This document shows, piece by piece, positions 1 through 8,359 of a stretch of DNA of 64,000 nucleotides. The notes beneath the pieces are model-generated. The model was not told the DNA's origin, did not search any database, and saw only the letters and a list, made by a program, of their open reading frames with translations. A program made the translations under genes and the position numbers. The DNA is from Streptomyces sp. MH60 (GTDB taxonomy: Bacteria; Actinomycetota; Actinomycetes; Streptomycetales; Streptomycetaceae). The DNA lies in NCBI RefSeq assembly GCF_002939385.1, contig NZ_MULI01000002.1:62001-126000 (forward strand). Reading direction: 5' to 3'. Numbering within the stretch: position 1 is the first letter of the stretch; every line of letters starts with the position of its first letter.

Positions 1-249
1 AAGGAGGATCTGGTCACCTCCGAGCCGGGGCCTGACGCCCGCACCCGGCGGATCGACCTGACGGCGCGCGGCCGATCGCTGGTGCCATTCCTGGAGGCGG
101 AGTGGCGCGCCACCCACGAGACGGTCGCCGAATTGGACAGCGAGATCCCTTACGCGATGACCACCGTCGTCGAAGAGGTCCGGCGGGCGCTGGAACGCCG
201 GTCGATGCGGCAGCGGATCCTCCACCACCTTGTCGAGCCACCGCGATGA
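1..249 (+). CDS. MarR-family regulator, C-terminal part
   Basis: The reading frame is open from base 1 and ends in TGA at 247-249, so the 5' part lies outside the window. The visible 82 residues start in the wing of a MarR winged helix: a charged stretch with SEPGPDARTRRIDLTARG, the usual MarR wing that touches the DNA backbone, followed by a long amphipathic dimerisation helix. The stop overlaps the ATG of the next gene (ATGA), so the two are translationally coupled. A MarR repressor coupled to an efflux pump usually controls that pump; this is inferred from position. Confidence 0.75.
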   Translation, partial: KEDLVTSEPGPDARTRRIDLTARGRSLVPFLEAEWRATHETVAELDSEIPYAMTTVVEEVRRALERRSMRQRILHHLVEPPR

Positions 250-1547
250 CGGGGCGTGTCCGTCTCCGGTTCCTTGACACCCGCCCGCTGCGTGGCAGTC
301 AGCGGTTTCGCGACCTGTGGATCAGCACCTCGGTCTCTCAAGTCGGTGGGCAGATAGCAAACGTGGCGGTGCTGGCCCAGGTCTGGGACCTGACCGGCAG
401 CCCGGTGGGCACCGGTGCCATCGGGCTCGCCACCGGCCTGCCGATGGTGGTGTTCGGGCTGCTCGGCGGCACGTTGGCCGATACCGTCGACCGCCGTGCG
501 GTGGTGCGGGCCACCACCGCAGGCCAACTGCTGGCCGCCGCCGCGCTGTGTGCCCAGGCCCTGGCGGACAACCGGAACGTGCTGCTGCTGCTCGCCCTGG
601 TCGCCGTGGGGACGAGCTGCAGCGCTCTCGGAGCTCCTGCCCGGCGTACCTTCCCGGTCCGGCTGCTGCCGGACGACCAGGTCGCGGCCGGTCTTGCGTT
701 GACCAACGTCTCCTTCCAGGCAGCGATGCTGGCCGGGCCCGCGATGGCTGGGCTGATCATCGCCCGCTGGGATCTCCCTGCCGCATACGCAGCCCAGGCC
801 GCGGCCATGGTCGTCTCGATGCTCGCGGTGATCCGCCTGCCTGCCATGCGGCCTGAAGGTGCCGACGCGGCGGGCGGCAGGCGGCGGCCGAAGCGTGGCG
901 GTTGGCGGATCGTCCTGCGTCGCCCGGCACTGTGGGGCTCGATGGCCACCGACCTGTCCGCAACGCTGCTCGCCATGCCCATCGCGCTCTTCCCGCTGGT
1001 CAACGAGATTCGCTTCGGGGGAGACCCGCAGACCCTCGGCCTGTTCCTCTCGGCCGTCGCGATCGGGGGGATCACGGCCGGTCTGCTCTCCGGGACGGTG
1101 ACGCGCTGGCGCCGTGGCGGCCTGGTGCAGCTGTCCGCAGCCGGTGTCTGGGGCCTGGCCCTGGCCTGTTTCGGTCTGGCGGGGCCGTTGTGGCTGGCGC
1201 TCGGATGCCTGGCCGTGGCGGGCGCTGCCGACACCGTGTCGGTCGTCACCCGCAGTGCCCTGGTCCAGCTGGAGACCCCGGACGCGTACCGGGGGCGGGT
1301 CTCCTCGGTGGAGCACGTCATCGGTGTCGCGGGCCCCGAACTCGGCAACTTCCGTGGCGGTCTGTTGGCGTCGGCCACCTCCGCCTCCTTCTCCCTGGTC
1401 TTCGGCGGCCTGTCCGCCATCCTGGCGATCGCCGCCGTGGCCGCGACCAACGCGCCTCTTCGCGCCTACCGCACACCGCCTGCTCGCGCGAAGCCAACCG
1501 TCCCTGGGGCCGTCGACACGGCGGCAGCCGCTGGTCAGGTTTCCTGA
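246..1547 (+). CDS. MFS transporter (EntS/DHA3-like exporter)
   Basis: A 433-residue membrane protein with about 12 hydrophobic segments. An early loop reads GGTLADTVDRR, matching the conserved MFS loop 2-3 motif. The family (enterobactin-exporter-like MFS) exports small molecules by proton antiport. The ATG at 246 was chosen because it overlaps the stop of the MarR gene; longer forms of the frame run into that coding region. The central loop (about residues 200-225) is Gly/Arg-rich, as usual between the two six-helix halves. Substrate unknown. Confidence 0.85.
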   Translation: MTGRVRLRFLDTRPLRGSQRFRDLWISTSVSQVGGQIANVAVLAQVWDLTGSPVGTGAIGLATGLPMVVFGLLGGTLADTVDRRAVVRATTAGQLLAAAALCAQALADNRNVLLLLALVAVGTSCSALGAPARRTFPVRLLPDDQVAAGLALTNVSFQAAMLAGPAMAGLIIARWDLPAAYAAQAAAMVVSMLAVIRLPAMRPEGADAAGGRRRPKRGGWRIVLRRPALWGSMATDLSATLLAMPIALFPLVNEIRFGGDPQTLGLFLSAVAIGGITAGLLSGTVTRWRRGGLVQLSAAGVWGLALACFGLAGPLWLALGCLAVAGAADTVSVVTRSALVQLETPDAYRGRVSSVEHVIGVAGPELGNFRGGLLASATSASFSLVFGGLSAILAIAAVAATNAPLRAYRTPPARAKPTVPGAVDTAAAAGQVS

Positions 1548-1619
1548 TTCGCCTCAAGCCTTGAGCCCGGTGTGAGGGGTGGTCGGCGTCCCGCGTCGCT
1601 GACCACCCCTCACCGAGTG

Positions 1620-1742
1620 TCATTCCTCGTCGGCGGCGTCCGGCTCGCGCAGCGGACGCAAGCACCCGGGCAGGTCGGGGAGATGGAAGGAATACCGGCC
1701 GAGCATGTTGATGTGACGGCGGACGAACGGGGAGAGGGGGCC
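1620..1742 (-). pseudogene. Tn3-family transposase, C-terminal remnant
   Basis: The last 40 codons of a minus-strand frame read LSPFVRRHINMLGRYSF and end PDLPGCLRPLREPDAADEE followed by a stop. From memory this is the typical C-terminal tail of Tn3-family (TnpA) transposases in actinobacteria. Upstream of about 1742 the similarity stops abruptly, so only the final ~4% of a ~1000-residue protein remains. It sits in a 350-bp gap between the MFS gene and a secreted-protein gene. Confidence 0.7.
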
Positions 1743-1897
1743 ACGTCCACGTCGTGGACGACCAGGGCCTGCCTTCGCCGGGCTACCGCGGAGGTTTACC
1801 CAGAGCCCAACCCGGGGTTGACGCCGGCATGGCCTGTCCACGACAGAATCTGGCGGGGACCGACGCTACCGCGGCAACGACATTCAAGGGGGAGTCA

Positions 1898-2371
1898 GTG
1901 AAGCGACGCGTACTCGGGATGCTGGCCGTGGCCTTCAGCGCGGTGTTGATCGCCACCACACCGGCCTCGGCACACAGCACAAACGACTGGGTGAAGACCA
2001 CCCAGGGCGCGCCCGCAGGATGGGCGCACAGGACCGCGAAGAGCTACGTCGGTGGTGTCCAGCAGGAGACGGACATCTACTGGCAGGACAACGGTGAGGT
2101 CTGGGTCCAGAGCAGGGTGTGGGACAGGTCGACCGACGGCTACTGCGCGACTGTCCAGATCCGCTACGAGATCTCTGAGAGCCCCGGCCAGTGGGCAGGC
2201 CACTGGCACTACCGGCCCGTCGGTGGCGCACTCGACTGCGCCCTTGGCGAATCCATCCCGCAGTACAGCGCGAACTGGATGGCGCGATACCCCACCCGCA
2301 AGGTCGCGGCACGGGCCTGTCACGCCGACCCGAAGGGCGAGATCGTCGAGTGTGAAGGAACGTGGCATTGA
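1898..2371 (+). CDS. small secreted protein, unknown function
   Basis: 157 residues. The GTG at 1898 is preceded by an AAGGGGGA ribosome-binding site and begins a Sec signal peptide: VKRRV, a hydrophobic core, then a cleavage site ending TPASAHS. Mature residues are rich in Trp and Tyr with two Cys pairs (around DGYCATVQIRYE, ALDCALGE and a C-terminal ACHA/VECEGTWH), suggesting a small disulfide-bonded extracellular beta domain. No family was recognised. It is unlinked in function to the neighbouring MFS gene as far as can be seen. Confidence 0.7.
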   Translation: MKRRVLGMLAVAFSAVLIATTPASAHSTNDWVKTTQGAPAGWAHRTAKSYVGGVQQETDIYWQDNGEVWVQSRVWDRSTDGYCATVQIRYEISESPGQWAGHWHYRPVGGALDCALGESIPQYSANWMARYPTRKVAARACHADPKGEIVECEGTWH

Positions 2372-2613
2372 ACCCGCTGGATGCCAGCGGCGACACGTGC
2401 CAGGCACCCGGCACCCATGGCCGACGTCCGCACAGCGGTACCGCCTGCCTCGGCGAGGGGGTGCACTCGTGAGGGCGGACCGCCCGCCGAGCCCCGGTCG
2501 TGAGGCCCGGCGGACCGTCACAGAGCCTGTTCCAACCCTTCCACGGCTGGTCCATCGCAGGCTGTCCCACTCATCTACACGGCTCCCAACGGGGAGTCCG
2601 GGTCTGGGGATTC

Positions 2614-3168
2614 ATGCGTTCACGCACCAAGCGGATCAAACTCGCCGCAGCCGCGGTCGGCGTGCTGACCGCCGCCACCCTCGCACTGAGCACCGCGCCC
2701 GCCTCCGCATCCGGGACCTACAGCGGCCTCGCCTACATCTACGGCGCCGGCACCTACACCGACGACTGGGGTGACGAAGGCGTCACGGACACCACCCACA
2801 ACACCAACTCCAACGCCACCTGCATGTGGCAGCAAGTCCTATGGGCGGACGGCTACCTTGCGTCCACCACACAGATCGACGGCGTCTTCGGAAAAGAAAC
2901 CTCGACCGCGACCGCGAACTGGCAGCGCCACTTCCTGGGGGCCGCGTCTGCCGACGGAAGCGCCGGCAAGAACACCTGGGGGAATGCAGACAACCGGCTC
3001 TCCTACATGTCGGGCAGCGAAGCTTCCGGCCAGTCCCTGGTGGTGGCGTACAACGGCACGTCCCACAGCTTCACCCTGGGGCGCGACGAAACCGGGAAAT
3101 ATCGCTTCGGGGACGGGACCGGCAACTGGTGGTTCGCGGGCTACAACTACCGGACCTGCAGTTTCTGA
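2614..3168 (+). CDS. secreted peptidoglycan-binding-like protein
   Basis: 184 residues with a Sec signal peptide (MRSRTKRIKLAAAAVGVLTA, cleavage after STAPASA). Residues about 65-115 read VLWADGYLA, IDGVFGKET and TATANWQRH, the pattern of PG_binding_1-type repeats, where an ingredient DG.FG..T..A...WQ fits a helical bundle that binds cell-wall glycan. The C-terminal half has no recognised fold. The ATG at 2614 is chosen because it directly starts the signal sequence. It follows another exported protein by 242 bp, and no shared operon is evident. Confidence 0.7.
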   Translation: MRSRTKRIKLAAAAVGVLTAATLALSTAPASASGTYSGLAYIYGAGTYTDDWGDEGVTDTTHNTNSNATCMWQQVLWADGYLASTTQIDGVFGKETSTATANWQRHFLGAASADGSAGKNTWGNADNRLSYMSGSEASGQSLVVAYNGTSHSFTLGRDETGKYRFGDGTGNWWFAGYNYRTCSF

Positions 3169-3441
3169 CATCAGGGGCTCTCCGACGCCATGCGGCCCGT
3201 CTCCCCTCCCGGCACCGGCCTGCAGCCGCCCGGCTGCGGGCCTCACCCGTGCCCGGTCCCCGAGGGCGAGCCAGTCCGGAAGTGCCAAGGTATCTACCCG
3301 ATACGACCGGCCCAGCTGCTGATTTCGAGCCGGATATGACGACGTGGAGTGGACGGTCTCGGTGGACTCCGCTGTCTGCCGAGCTCATCAGCACGCGGCT
3401 GGGTTGTGCGAAGGGGTTGCGCGACGGTCAGAACCCGACGA

Positions 3442-3645
3442 TCAGACACTCGGACGTTCTCGCGGACCGCGCCTGTTCTTCCCGCGCGATCCGCAGCCCT
3501 CTCCGGCGGCGAGGCATTCGACTCCTCGCTTGTCCACGCGCACGACCAGGACGTCGTAGACCTCGGAGACACCCCGCGCCTGGATGGTGTCCCGCCAGGC
3601 TTCCGTGTTCCGGCCGAACCACTCCGGCAGTCCACGAGACAGGGC
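3442..3645 (-). pseudogene. barstar-like fragment
   Basis: A minus-strand stretch starts after an in-frame TAG (3646-3648) and reads SRGLPEWFGRNTEAWRDTIQ and then VSEVYDVLVVRVD before degenerating to a stop at 3442. The PEWFGRN-EAW-D core resembles the ligand-binding helix of barstar (RNase inhibitor) proteins. No start codon or full domain is present, so it is called a relic. It is the only recognisable content of the 560-bp gap 3169-3730. Confidence 0.4.
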
Positions 3646-3730
3646 CTAGTTCCGTGACCGGGAGGGTTCACCGTGATCGGAAGGCGGCTCGTGGGACGAG
3701 CGCACGCGAAACGGCTGGTATTACTGGGGC

Positions 3731-4108
3731 ATGCAGGAAGAGACCGCACGCTCCGCGATCGACACGTTCATCTCCGCGTTCAACGCCTCCGAGGACAGCT
3801 ATGTGACTGCCCTGCTCTCCCAGGCCCTGACCTCAGACGTAGTCTTCTGGGGGCCGTTGGGCCGCAGCGAAGGAATCGCCGCGGTCGAGCGGTTCGTGCT
3901 GGACATCCGGCGCCACCCGGCGGGGACCGGCACGATGGTGCGCTCCTCAGCGGTGGACATGCCTGATGAGTGGGCCCGGTACCAGTGGGTCTTCACCACG
4001 CCGGGTGGAGGCCCCCGCCTGACGGGAACGGACGTCGTCCATCTGCGGCGGAGCCTCATCGACCAGGTCATCGTCTTTGCGGGGGAGCCCGAGGCGTCCG
4101 CCTCCTAA
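3731..4108 (+). CDS. SnoaL-like / NTF2-fold protein
   Basis: 125 residues. The N-terminus has the helix pattern of SnoaL-like proteins (AIDTFISAFNA), followed by LTSDVVFWGPLGRSEGIAAVERFV, where a strand W-GP-GR-EG leads into the cavity helix. The cone-shaped NTF2 fold serves as a small-molecule enzyme (isomerase/hydratase) or a binding protein. The length is normal for a single domain. No substrate can be inferred; the gene stands alone between two relic-filled gaps. Confidence 0.75.
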   Translation: MQEETARSAIDTFISAFNASEDSYVTALLSQALTSDVVFWGPLGRSEGIAAVERFVLDIRRHPAGTGTMVRSSAVDMPDEWARYQWVFTTPGGGPRLTGTDVVHLRRSLIDQVIVFAGEPEASAS

Positions 4109-4261
4109 GCATCCTTCCGTCGCTGTCCTACTCCTACACTTGCCCCGTCGGCGTTCGGAGGCTGCGTTTCGCAGATGGCCAGGCTGCGGTGCTGAGGGGG
4201 CGTCCGCGTCAGCGCAGGTAGCGGTGCGGTGCCTGGGTCTGCGCGGGGGTGGCTGCGGTGG

Positions 4262-4700
4262 TGGGAGTTGGCATCCAGGTCCGCCGGCCACCGGTCGGCC
4301 GCGGCGGCCGGCGCGCGTCCGTGTCGGGCAAGAAGAAGCAGAACACCCCATGAAGGCCGGCGTCATCGCCGACGACCAAGGCCGCACGGTATTGGATCGA
4401 TGCCCTGCGGCCTGAGCGTGTACACGACGCCCCGGCTGCCCGCAACGAAGGCATGGCCGTCTGCTTCCAGCACTTCCCCGACGTCCAGGTCTTCCTGGAC
4501 GACGGCTCTGTGAGCCTGAGCCGCGACCACGGCGGGTAAGCGATCACACCGCCGAGCCGGCCCCGGCCGGGAGTACTGCCCGCCACAGTCGAACAGTGGG
4601 AACGCGACCGCCACGGCCACTCTTTCGACCGCATCACCGTCGAACACGCCCTCCCCGACCACAAAATGGTGGCAGTGACTGACCCGCTGGATCCAGCTCC
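4262..4700 (+). pseudogene. IS5-superfamily (DDE_Tnp_4-type) transposase, frameshifted
   Basis: Plus-strand fragments follow one another in different frames: IQVRRPPVGRGGRRASVSGK..., KKQNT, then MKAGVIADDQGRT, then WIDALRPERVHDAPAARNEG and FPDVQVFLDDG, then VEQWERDRHGHSFDRITVEH. This is the order found in HARBI1-like IS5-group transposases, including the second catalytic Asp region (FLDDG) and the final Glu (VEHA). At least two indels (near 4350 and 4390) and an in-frame TAA (near 4538) break it. The N-terminal third is missing. It is clearly non-functional. Confidence 0.7.
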
Positions 4701-4817
4701 CCCCGGCGTCCGGCGACGCCAGGCTACAGAGGCCGTCGGAGGCGCCCCGCCGGATGAGCCGCGCTCACATACCAAGGTTCGGTAACCCGAACGAAACGGC
4801 CTAGGCGGTGGCCCGGT

Positions 4818-4850
4818 GTGCTGTCTGGGTGTGCCACACCCAGACAGCAC
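4818..4850. terminator. 16-bp perfect hairpin, likely bidirectional terminator
   Basis: GTGCTGTCTGGGTGTG at 4818-4833, one C, then its exact reverse complement at 4835-4850. It lies 80 bp before the Atu4866-like gene and just after the transposase relic. No T-run follows, which is common in Streptomyces terminators. It could also be the end of a lost mobile element. Confidence 0.5.
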
Positions 4851-4930
4851 GCGTCCTGGTTGATGGCCGTTGACCTGCCCAGACTCGGGGGTGCAGGAAG
4901 GACCGCACCAGTCGAGGAGAGGAGTCCGCC

Positions 4931-5188
4931 ATGCGCGGGACTGTTGAGGGCGACCACGTCGATGTGGTCGGGATGTGGGTGACCGCGGATGGTCACATCC
5001 GTCAGGAGTTGCTGCCGGACGGCCGCTACGACGAAGCCCGCGGCGAGCGGCGCAGCGCGTACACCGGCCGGTACACGGTGACCGGCAGCCACCTGGACTA
5101 CATCGACGACACCGGGTTCACCGCCACGGGCGACATCCGGGACGGGGTGCTCCATCACGAGCACCTCGTGCTCTACCGGGAGCGGTAG
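4931..5188 (+). CDS. Atu4866-domain protein
   Basis: 85 residues. The sequence GMWVTADGHIRQELLPDGRYDE, then RSAYTGRY and YIDDTGFTATGD, is recalled as the small beta-barrel Atu4866 family, which often neighbours SDR or dehydrogenase genes. The biochemical role is unknown. The ATG at 4931 follows GAGGAGAGGAG. It precedes an SDR gene by 132 bp on the same strand, so cotranscription is plausible. Confidence 0.75.
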   Translation: MRGTVEGDHVDVVGMWVTADGHIRQELLPDGRYDEARGERRSAYTGRYTVTGSHLDYIDDTGFTATGDIRDGVLHHEHLVLYRER

Positions 5189-5320
5189 CAGCCGTAGAGG
5201 AGGCCGGGCCACGGCCGTCCCGGGCACCGGGGGCGAATCCGCCGTCGGCGGACCGAGAAGTCCTGACACGGCGGTCAGCCGGTCAGTCAGCAGCAGCAAC
5301 GAGAACCAAGGACCACATCC

Positions 5321-6079
5321 ATGACAGGACAACGACTTGACGGCAAGGTCGCGCTGATCACGGGCGCGACCGGCGGCCTCGGCACAGCGACCGCCGAACT
5401 CTTCGCCCGCGAAGGCGCCCGGCTAGTGATCACCGATATCGCCGAAGGCCCCCTGCGGGACCTGTCCCGCCGGATCCGGGCACAGGGCGCGGAGGTCGTC
5501 ACTGCTCGCCTCGATGTCTCCTCCGCGCGGGAGTGGGACGAAGTGATCACCGTCGTACGCGACCGATTCGGAACGCTGGACGTGCTCGTGAACCTCGCCG
5601 GCATCCTGGACTGGCCAGGTATCGAGGACACGCGGGAAGAGGTGTGGGACCGCGTCATCGACGTGAACCAGAAAGGCACATGGCTCGGCATGAAGGCGGC
5701 GATGCCGCTCCTGCGCGCGACCGGCAACGCTTCGGTGATCAATACGTCGTCAGTACTCGGTCTGGTAGGAAGTGGTGCCGCTGCGGCCTACCAGGCGTCC
5801 AAGGGGGCCGTGCGCCTGTTGAGCAAGACCGCCGCGGTCGAGTACGCCCGGCAGGGAGTACGGATCAACTCGGTGCATCCGGGCGTGATCGCCACGCCCA
5901 TGATCCAGGAACTCCTCGACGACCAGGGCGACCAGCAGCCGGACATCCAACGCACCCCCATGCGCCGAGCCGGCCGCGCCGACGAGATCGCATCTGCGAT
6001 CCTTTTCCTGGCCTGCGACGACTCCTCGTTCGTCACCGGCACGGAGTTGGTGGTCGACGGCGGGCTCACCGCGCACTGA
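5321..6079 (+). CDS. short-chain dehydrogenase/reductase (SDR)
   Basis: 252 residues, classical SDR size. The cofactor motif TGATGGLG is at about 15-22, NLAG (variant of NNAG) near 92, the catalytic Ser in NTSSVLG and YQASKG supplying Tyr and Lys. The C-terminus GTELVVDGGLTAH is typical of the family. An Asp after the second strand (VITDIAE) suggests NAD preference. The RBS AAGGA precedes the ATG. Substrate unknown; the paired SDR downstream suggests they act together. Confidence 0.88.
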   Translation: MTGQRLDGKVALITGATGGLGTATAELFAREGARLVITDIAEGPLRDLSRRIRAQGAEVVTARLDVSSAREWDEVITVVRDRFGTLDVLVNLAGILDWPGIEDTREEVWDRVIDVNQKGTWLGMKAAMPLLRATGNASVINTSSVLGLVGSGAAAAYQASKGAVRLLSKTAAVEYARQGVRINSVHPGVIATPMIQELLDDQGDQQPDIQRTPMRRAGRADEIASAILFLACDDSSFVTGTELVVDGGLTAH

Positions 6080-6226
6080 ACAGCCCAGTCGTACGACGTT
6101 CACGCGGGCCTGCCGTGAAGGCGTCAACGGCGCGGCCCACCCGGTCCGCGCACCGCACCCACCGCACAGCACGTCAGGTGCCCTGCACCACCGGCGCCCG
6201 CACTCACCTTCTCCAGGGACCGCACC

Positions 6227-7003
6227 ATGACACCTGCAAGCGCATCCGCCGCACCGTCCGCATCCACCGAGTTCGCCGGGAAGATCGCCCTCGTCACGGG
6301 AGCCGCGAGAGGGGTGGGCCGGGAGACCGTGGCCCTCCTCCACGCCCGCGGTGCCCGGGTCGTCGCCCTCGACCTCCGCCCCGACGTCACGAACCTGGCG
6401 GGGGAGTTTCCCGGCGTCGTCGCGACAAACGGTGACATCACCCAGGAGGAGACCGCCCACCGCGCGGTGGCAACGGCCCTGGACGCCTTCGGCGGACTGG
6501 ACATCCTCGTGAACAATGCCGGGCGCACCCAGAACAAACCCATCACCGAAACCACGGCCGAGGACTGGGACACCGTGATGGCGGTCAACGCCCGCGGCTC
6601 CTTCTTCTGCGCCCGCGAGGCATTCCGGACCATGAAGAACCGCGGCGGCGGCGCCATCGTCAGCACCGGCTCGTACGCCTCCACCGTCGCCCTGCCCGAA
6701 GGCGTCGCCTACAGTGCGTCGAAGGGCGCTCTGGCCCAACTGACCAAGGTGCTCGCCGTCGAGGGCGGCCCGCTGGGCATCCGCGCCAACCTCGTAGCCG
6801 CGGGCGTCATCGAGACGGACTTCCTCGACACGATCCGCCCCGACAGCCGCGCCTACCTGGCGTCCTTCGCCGCCGCGCAGCCACTGGGACGTGTGGCGCA
6901 GCCCGAGGAGATCGCCGAAGTCCTGTGCTTCCTCGTCTCGCCCCGCTCCAGCTTCGTCACGGGAGCCGTGGTCGCCGCTGACGGCGGTTTCACCGCGATC
7001 TAG
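6227..7003 (+). CDS. SDR family oxidoreductase
   Basis: 258 residues with GAARGVG cofactor loop, NNAG, Ser in STGSYAS and YSASKG catalytic pair, ending GAVVAADGGFTAI. The second strand ends VALDLRP, again suggesting NAD. The start ATG at 6227 begins a short Ala/Ser-rich extension (about 14 residues) before the Rossmann fold. It follows the first SDR by 147 bp on the same strand. The stop codon overlaps the edge of an old IS5-type fragment on the opposite strand. Confidence 0.86.
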   Translation: MTPASASAAPSASTEFAGKIALVTGAARGVGRETVALLHARGARVVALDLRPDVTNLAGEFPGVVATNGDITQEETAHRAVATALDAFGGLDILVNNAGRTQNKPITETTAEDWDTVMAVNARGSFFCAREAFRTMKNRGGGAIVSTGSYASTVALPEGVAYSASKGALAQLTKVLAVEGGPLGIRANLVAAGVIETDFLDTIRPDSRAYLASFAAAQPLGRVAQPEEIAEVLCFLVSPRSSFVTGAVVAADGGFTAI

Positions 7004-7087
7004 CGACGCATCAGACAGCACCGCAGGCGGTGGAAGCCGTGGAGCCAGGCGGTCGTGCGCTCGATGGCGCAGCGGAAGATGCCCAAC
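7000..7087 (-). pseudogene. IS5-type transposase C-terminal scrap
   Basis: The minus strand encodes LGIFRCAIERTTAWLHGFHR followed by LR and a stop. The ERT-AWL-GF-RLR pattern is the segment around the third catalytic Glu in IS5-group transposases. It abuts the truncated PhzF relic, so an insertion or deletion event probably removed the 5' part of that gene. Confidence 0.5.
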
Positions 7088-7482
7088 GCGCGGTGCCGTG
7101 GCGCCCTGCGCTGGGACGGCGCCGACCTCGATCCCGAGCTGCCGCCGCACGTCGCCTTCGCCGGCAACGATCACTTGATCCTCGCGGTCGGCTCGCGGGC
7201 CCGGCTGGCCGACCTCGACTACGACTTCGACGCACTCGCCGCCCTCATGCGCGCGCACGGCTGGACGACCGCGCACCTGGTCTGGCGCGAGGACGAGCGG
7301 CGGTACCACGCGCGGGACCCGTTCCCGGTGGGCGGCGTCGTGGAGGACCCGGCGACCGGAGCGGCCGCGGTCGTGTTCGGCGGCTACCTGCGTACGGCCG
7401 GCCCAGCGAGCTCACCGTGCGCGCGGACCCGAATGGCACACGCGTCTACGTCTCCGGCCACGCCGTACCGATCGCCGGATGA
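7088..7482 (+). pseudogene. PhzF-family protein, truncated and frameshifted
   Basis: Residues WDGADLDPELPPHVAFAGND, then FDALAALMRAHGWTTAHLVW and DPFPVGGVVEDPATGAAA, match the C-terminal half of PhzF-like isomerases, including the D-P-TG-A motif. The N-terminal half with the catalytic Glu region is absent. After GGYLRT (about 7395) the frame breaks; the ending GRPSELTVRADPNGTRVYVS is found in another frame, consistent with a deletion of roughly 20 codons. Confidence 0.65.
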
Positions 7483-7622
7483 GGAGGCCCGTCGGGGCGT
7501 GCCGACGGACTGAGGCGGTTTCCTCCGGCGCGGGACCACCGTGGTGTCGGACAGGGCCTGTTCATGGGTGAGCACGTTGCGGGAACCCGCCCGCCGTCCT
7601 GCCCCGACGTGCGGAAGAGACG

Positions 7623-7823
7623 ATGACGACGACACCCGAGGACAACAGCCACAACCGCTTCTGCAAGGCATGCGGCACGCCCGCCGGAGACGGACCACTG
7701 TGCGAGCGCTGTGGTTCCGTTCTGGAACTCCCGGACGACGCCGGGCTGACGGAGGACCAGGGCGGCGCCGTGCGCCGGGACTTCGAGGAGCGTGACATCC
7801 GGCGGGGTCAGCGACCCCAGTAG
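7623..7823 (+). CDS. small zinc-ribbon-like protein
   Basis: 66 residues with CKACGTPAGDGPLCERCG, two CxxC knuckles that could bind one zinc ion, followed by an acidic tail. The ATG at 7623 follows GGAAGAGACG. No family was recognised and there is no partner gene, so the call rests on the motif and acceptable codon bias. Its 3' end overlaps the opposite-strand relic by 16 bases. Confidence 0.45.
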   Translation: MTTTPEDNSHNRFCKACGTPAGDGPLCERCGSVLELPDDAGLTEDQGGAVRRDFEERDIRRGQRPQ

Positions 7824-8127
7824 TCGCGACGCGGCAGTTCCACCCACACGGGGGTCCGACCACGGCACGGCTGTCGGTCGGGGACAGTCCGGCGAAGGCG
7901 CAGGAGTACGCCACGGCGTTGTAGTGGTAGAGGTATGAGGCCAGGACCTCCTCGGCGGTGTCGTTCTCGTGCGGCCCGTCGCCGGGATGCAGGTCCCAGT
8001 TCTCGAAGGCCCTGTGAGGCGCGATGCTGCCCTGGTTGCCGCTCTTGGGAGCGGCGTACAGCCCGTAGCAGACCGTGTCGGCGGACAGCAGGGCCAGCAC
8101 GACCCGGCATCTGTGGCGCGTGGACAC
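7808..8127 (-). pseudogene. hypothetical protein with probable frameshift
   Basis: The minus strand reads ADTVCYGLYAAPKSGNQGSI, then HRAFENWDLHPGDGPHENDT and LASYLYHYNAVAYSCAFAGL in one frame, then TPVWVELPRRDYWGR and a stop in another. Both parts have gene-like composition rich in aromatic residues, so one gene disrupted near 7865 is the simplest reading. The family is not recognised. The rest of 7824-8359 shows nothing else convincing. Confidence 0.4.
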
Positions 8128-8359
8128 GGCTCTGGATCAGCGACGACCCGACCGAGCACGGCAACGCGATGTGCGGCCCCGTCGCCCCGGCCGCCTGAGG
8201 CCCCGGCAGCGACCATTCCTGGGGCTCCGTGGCAGATCGAGGAGGTGAGCGCAGTTCCGGACCTCGGCAGGTTCACCCCCGGACGGCAGCCGGCGCGTCA
8301 CCGTCCAAGGCCGTCTGCCGAGGCAGGGCCGCGCCGCCGCGGTGCGGTGCGGTGCATTC

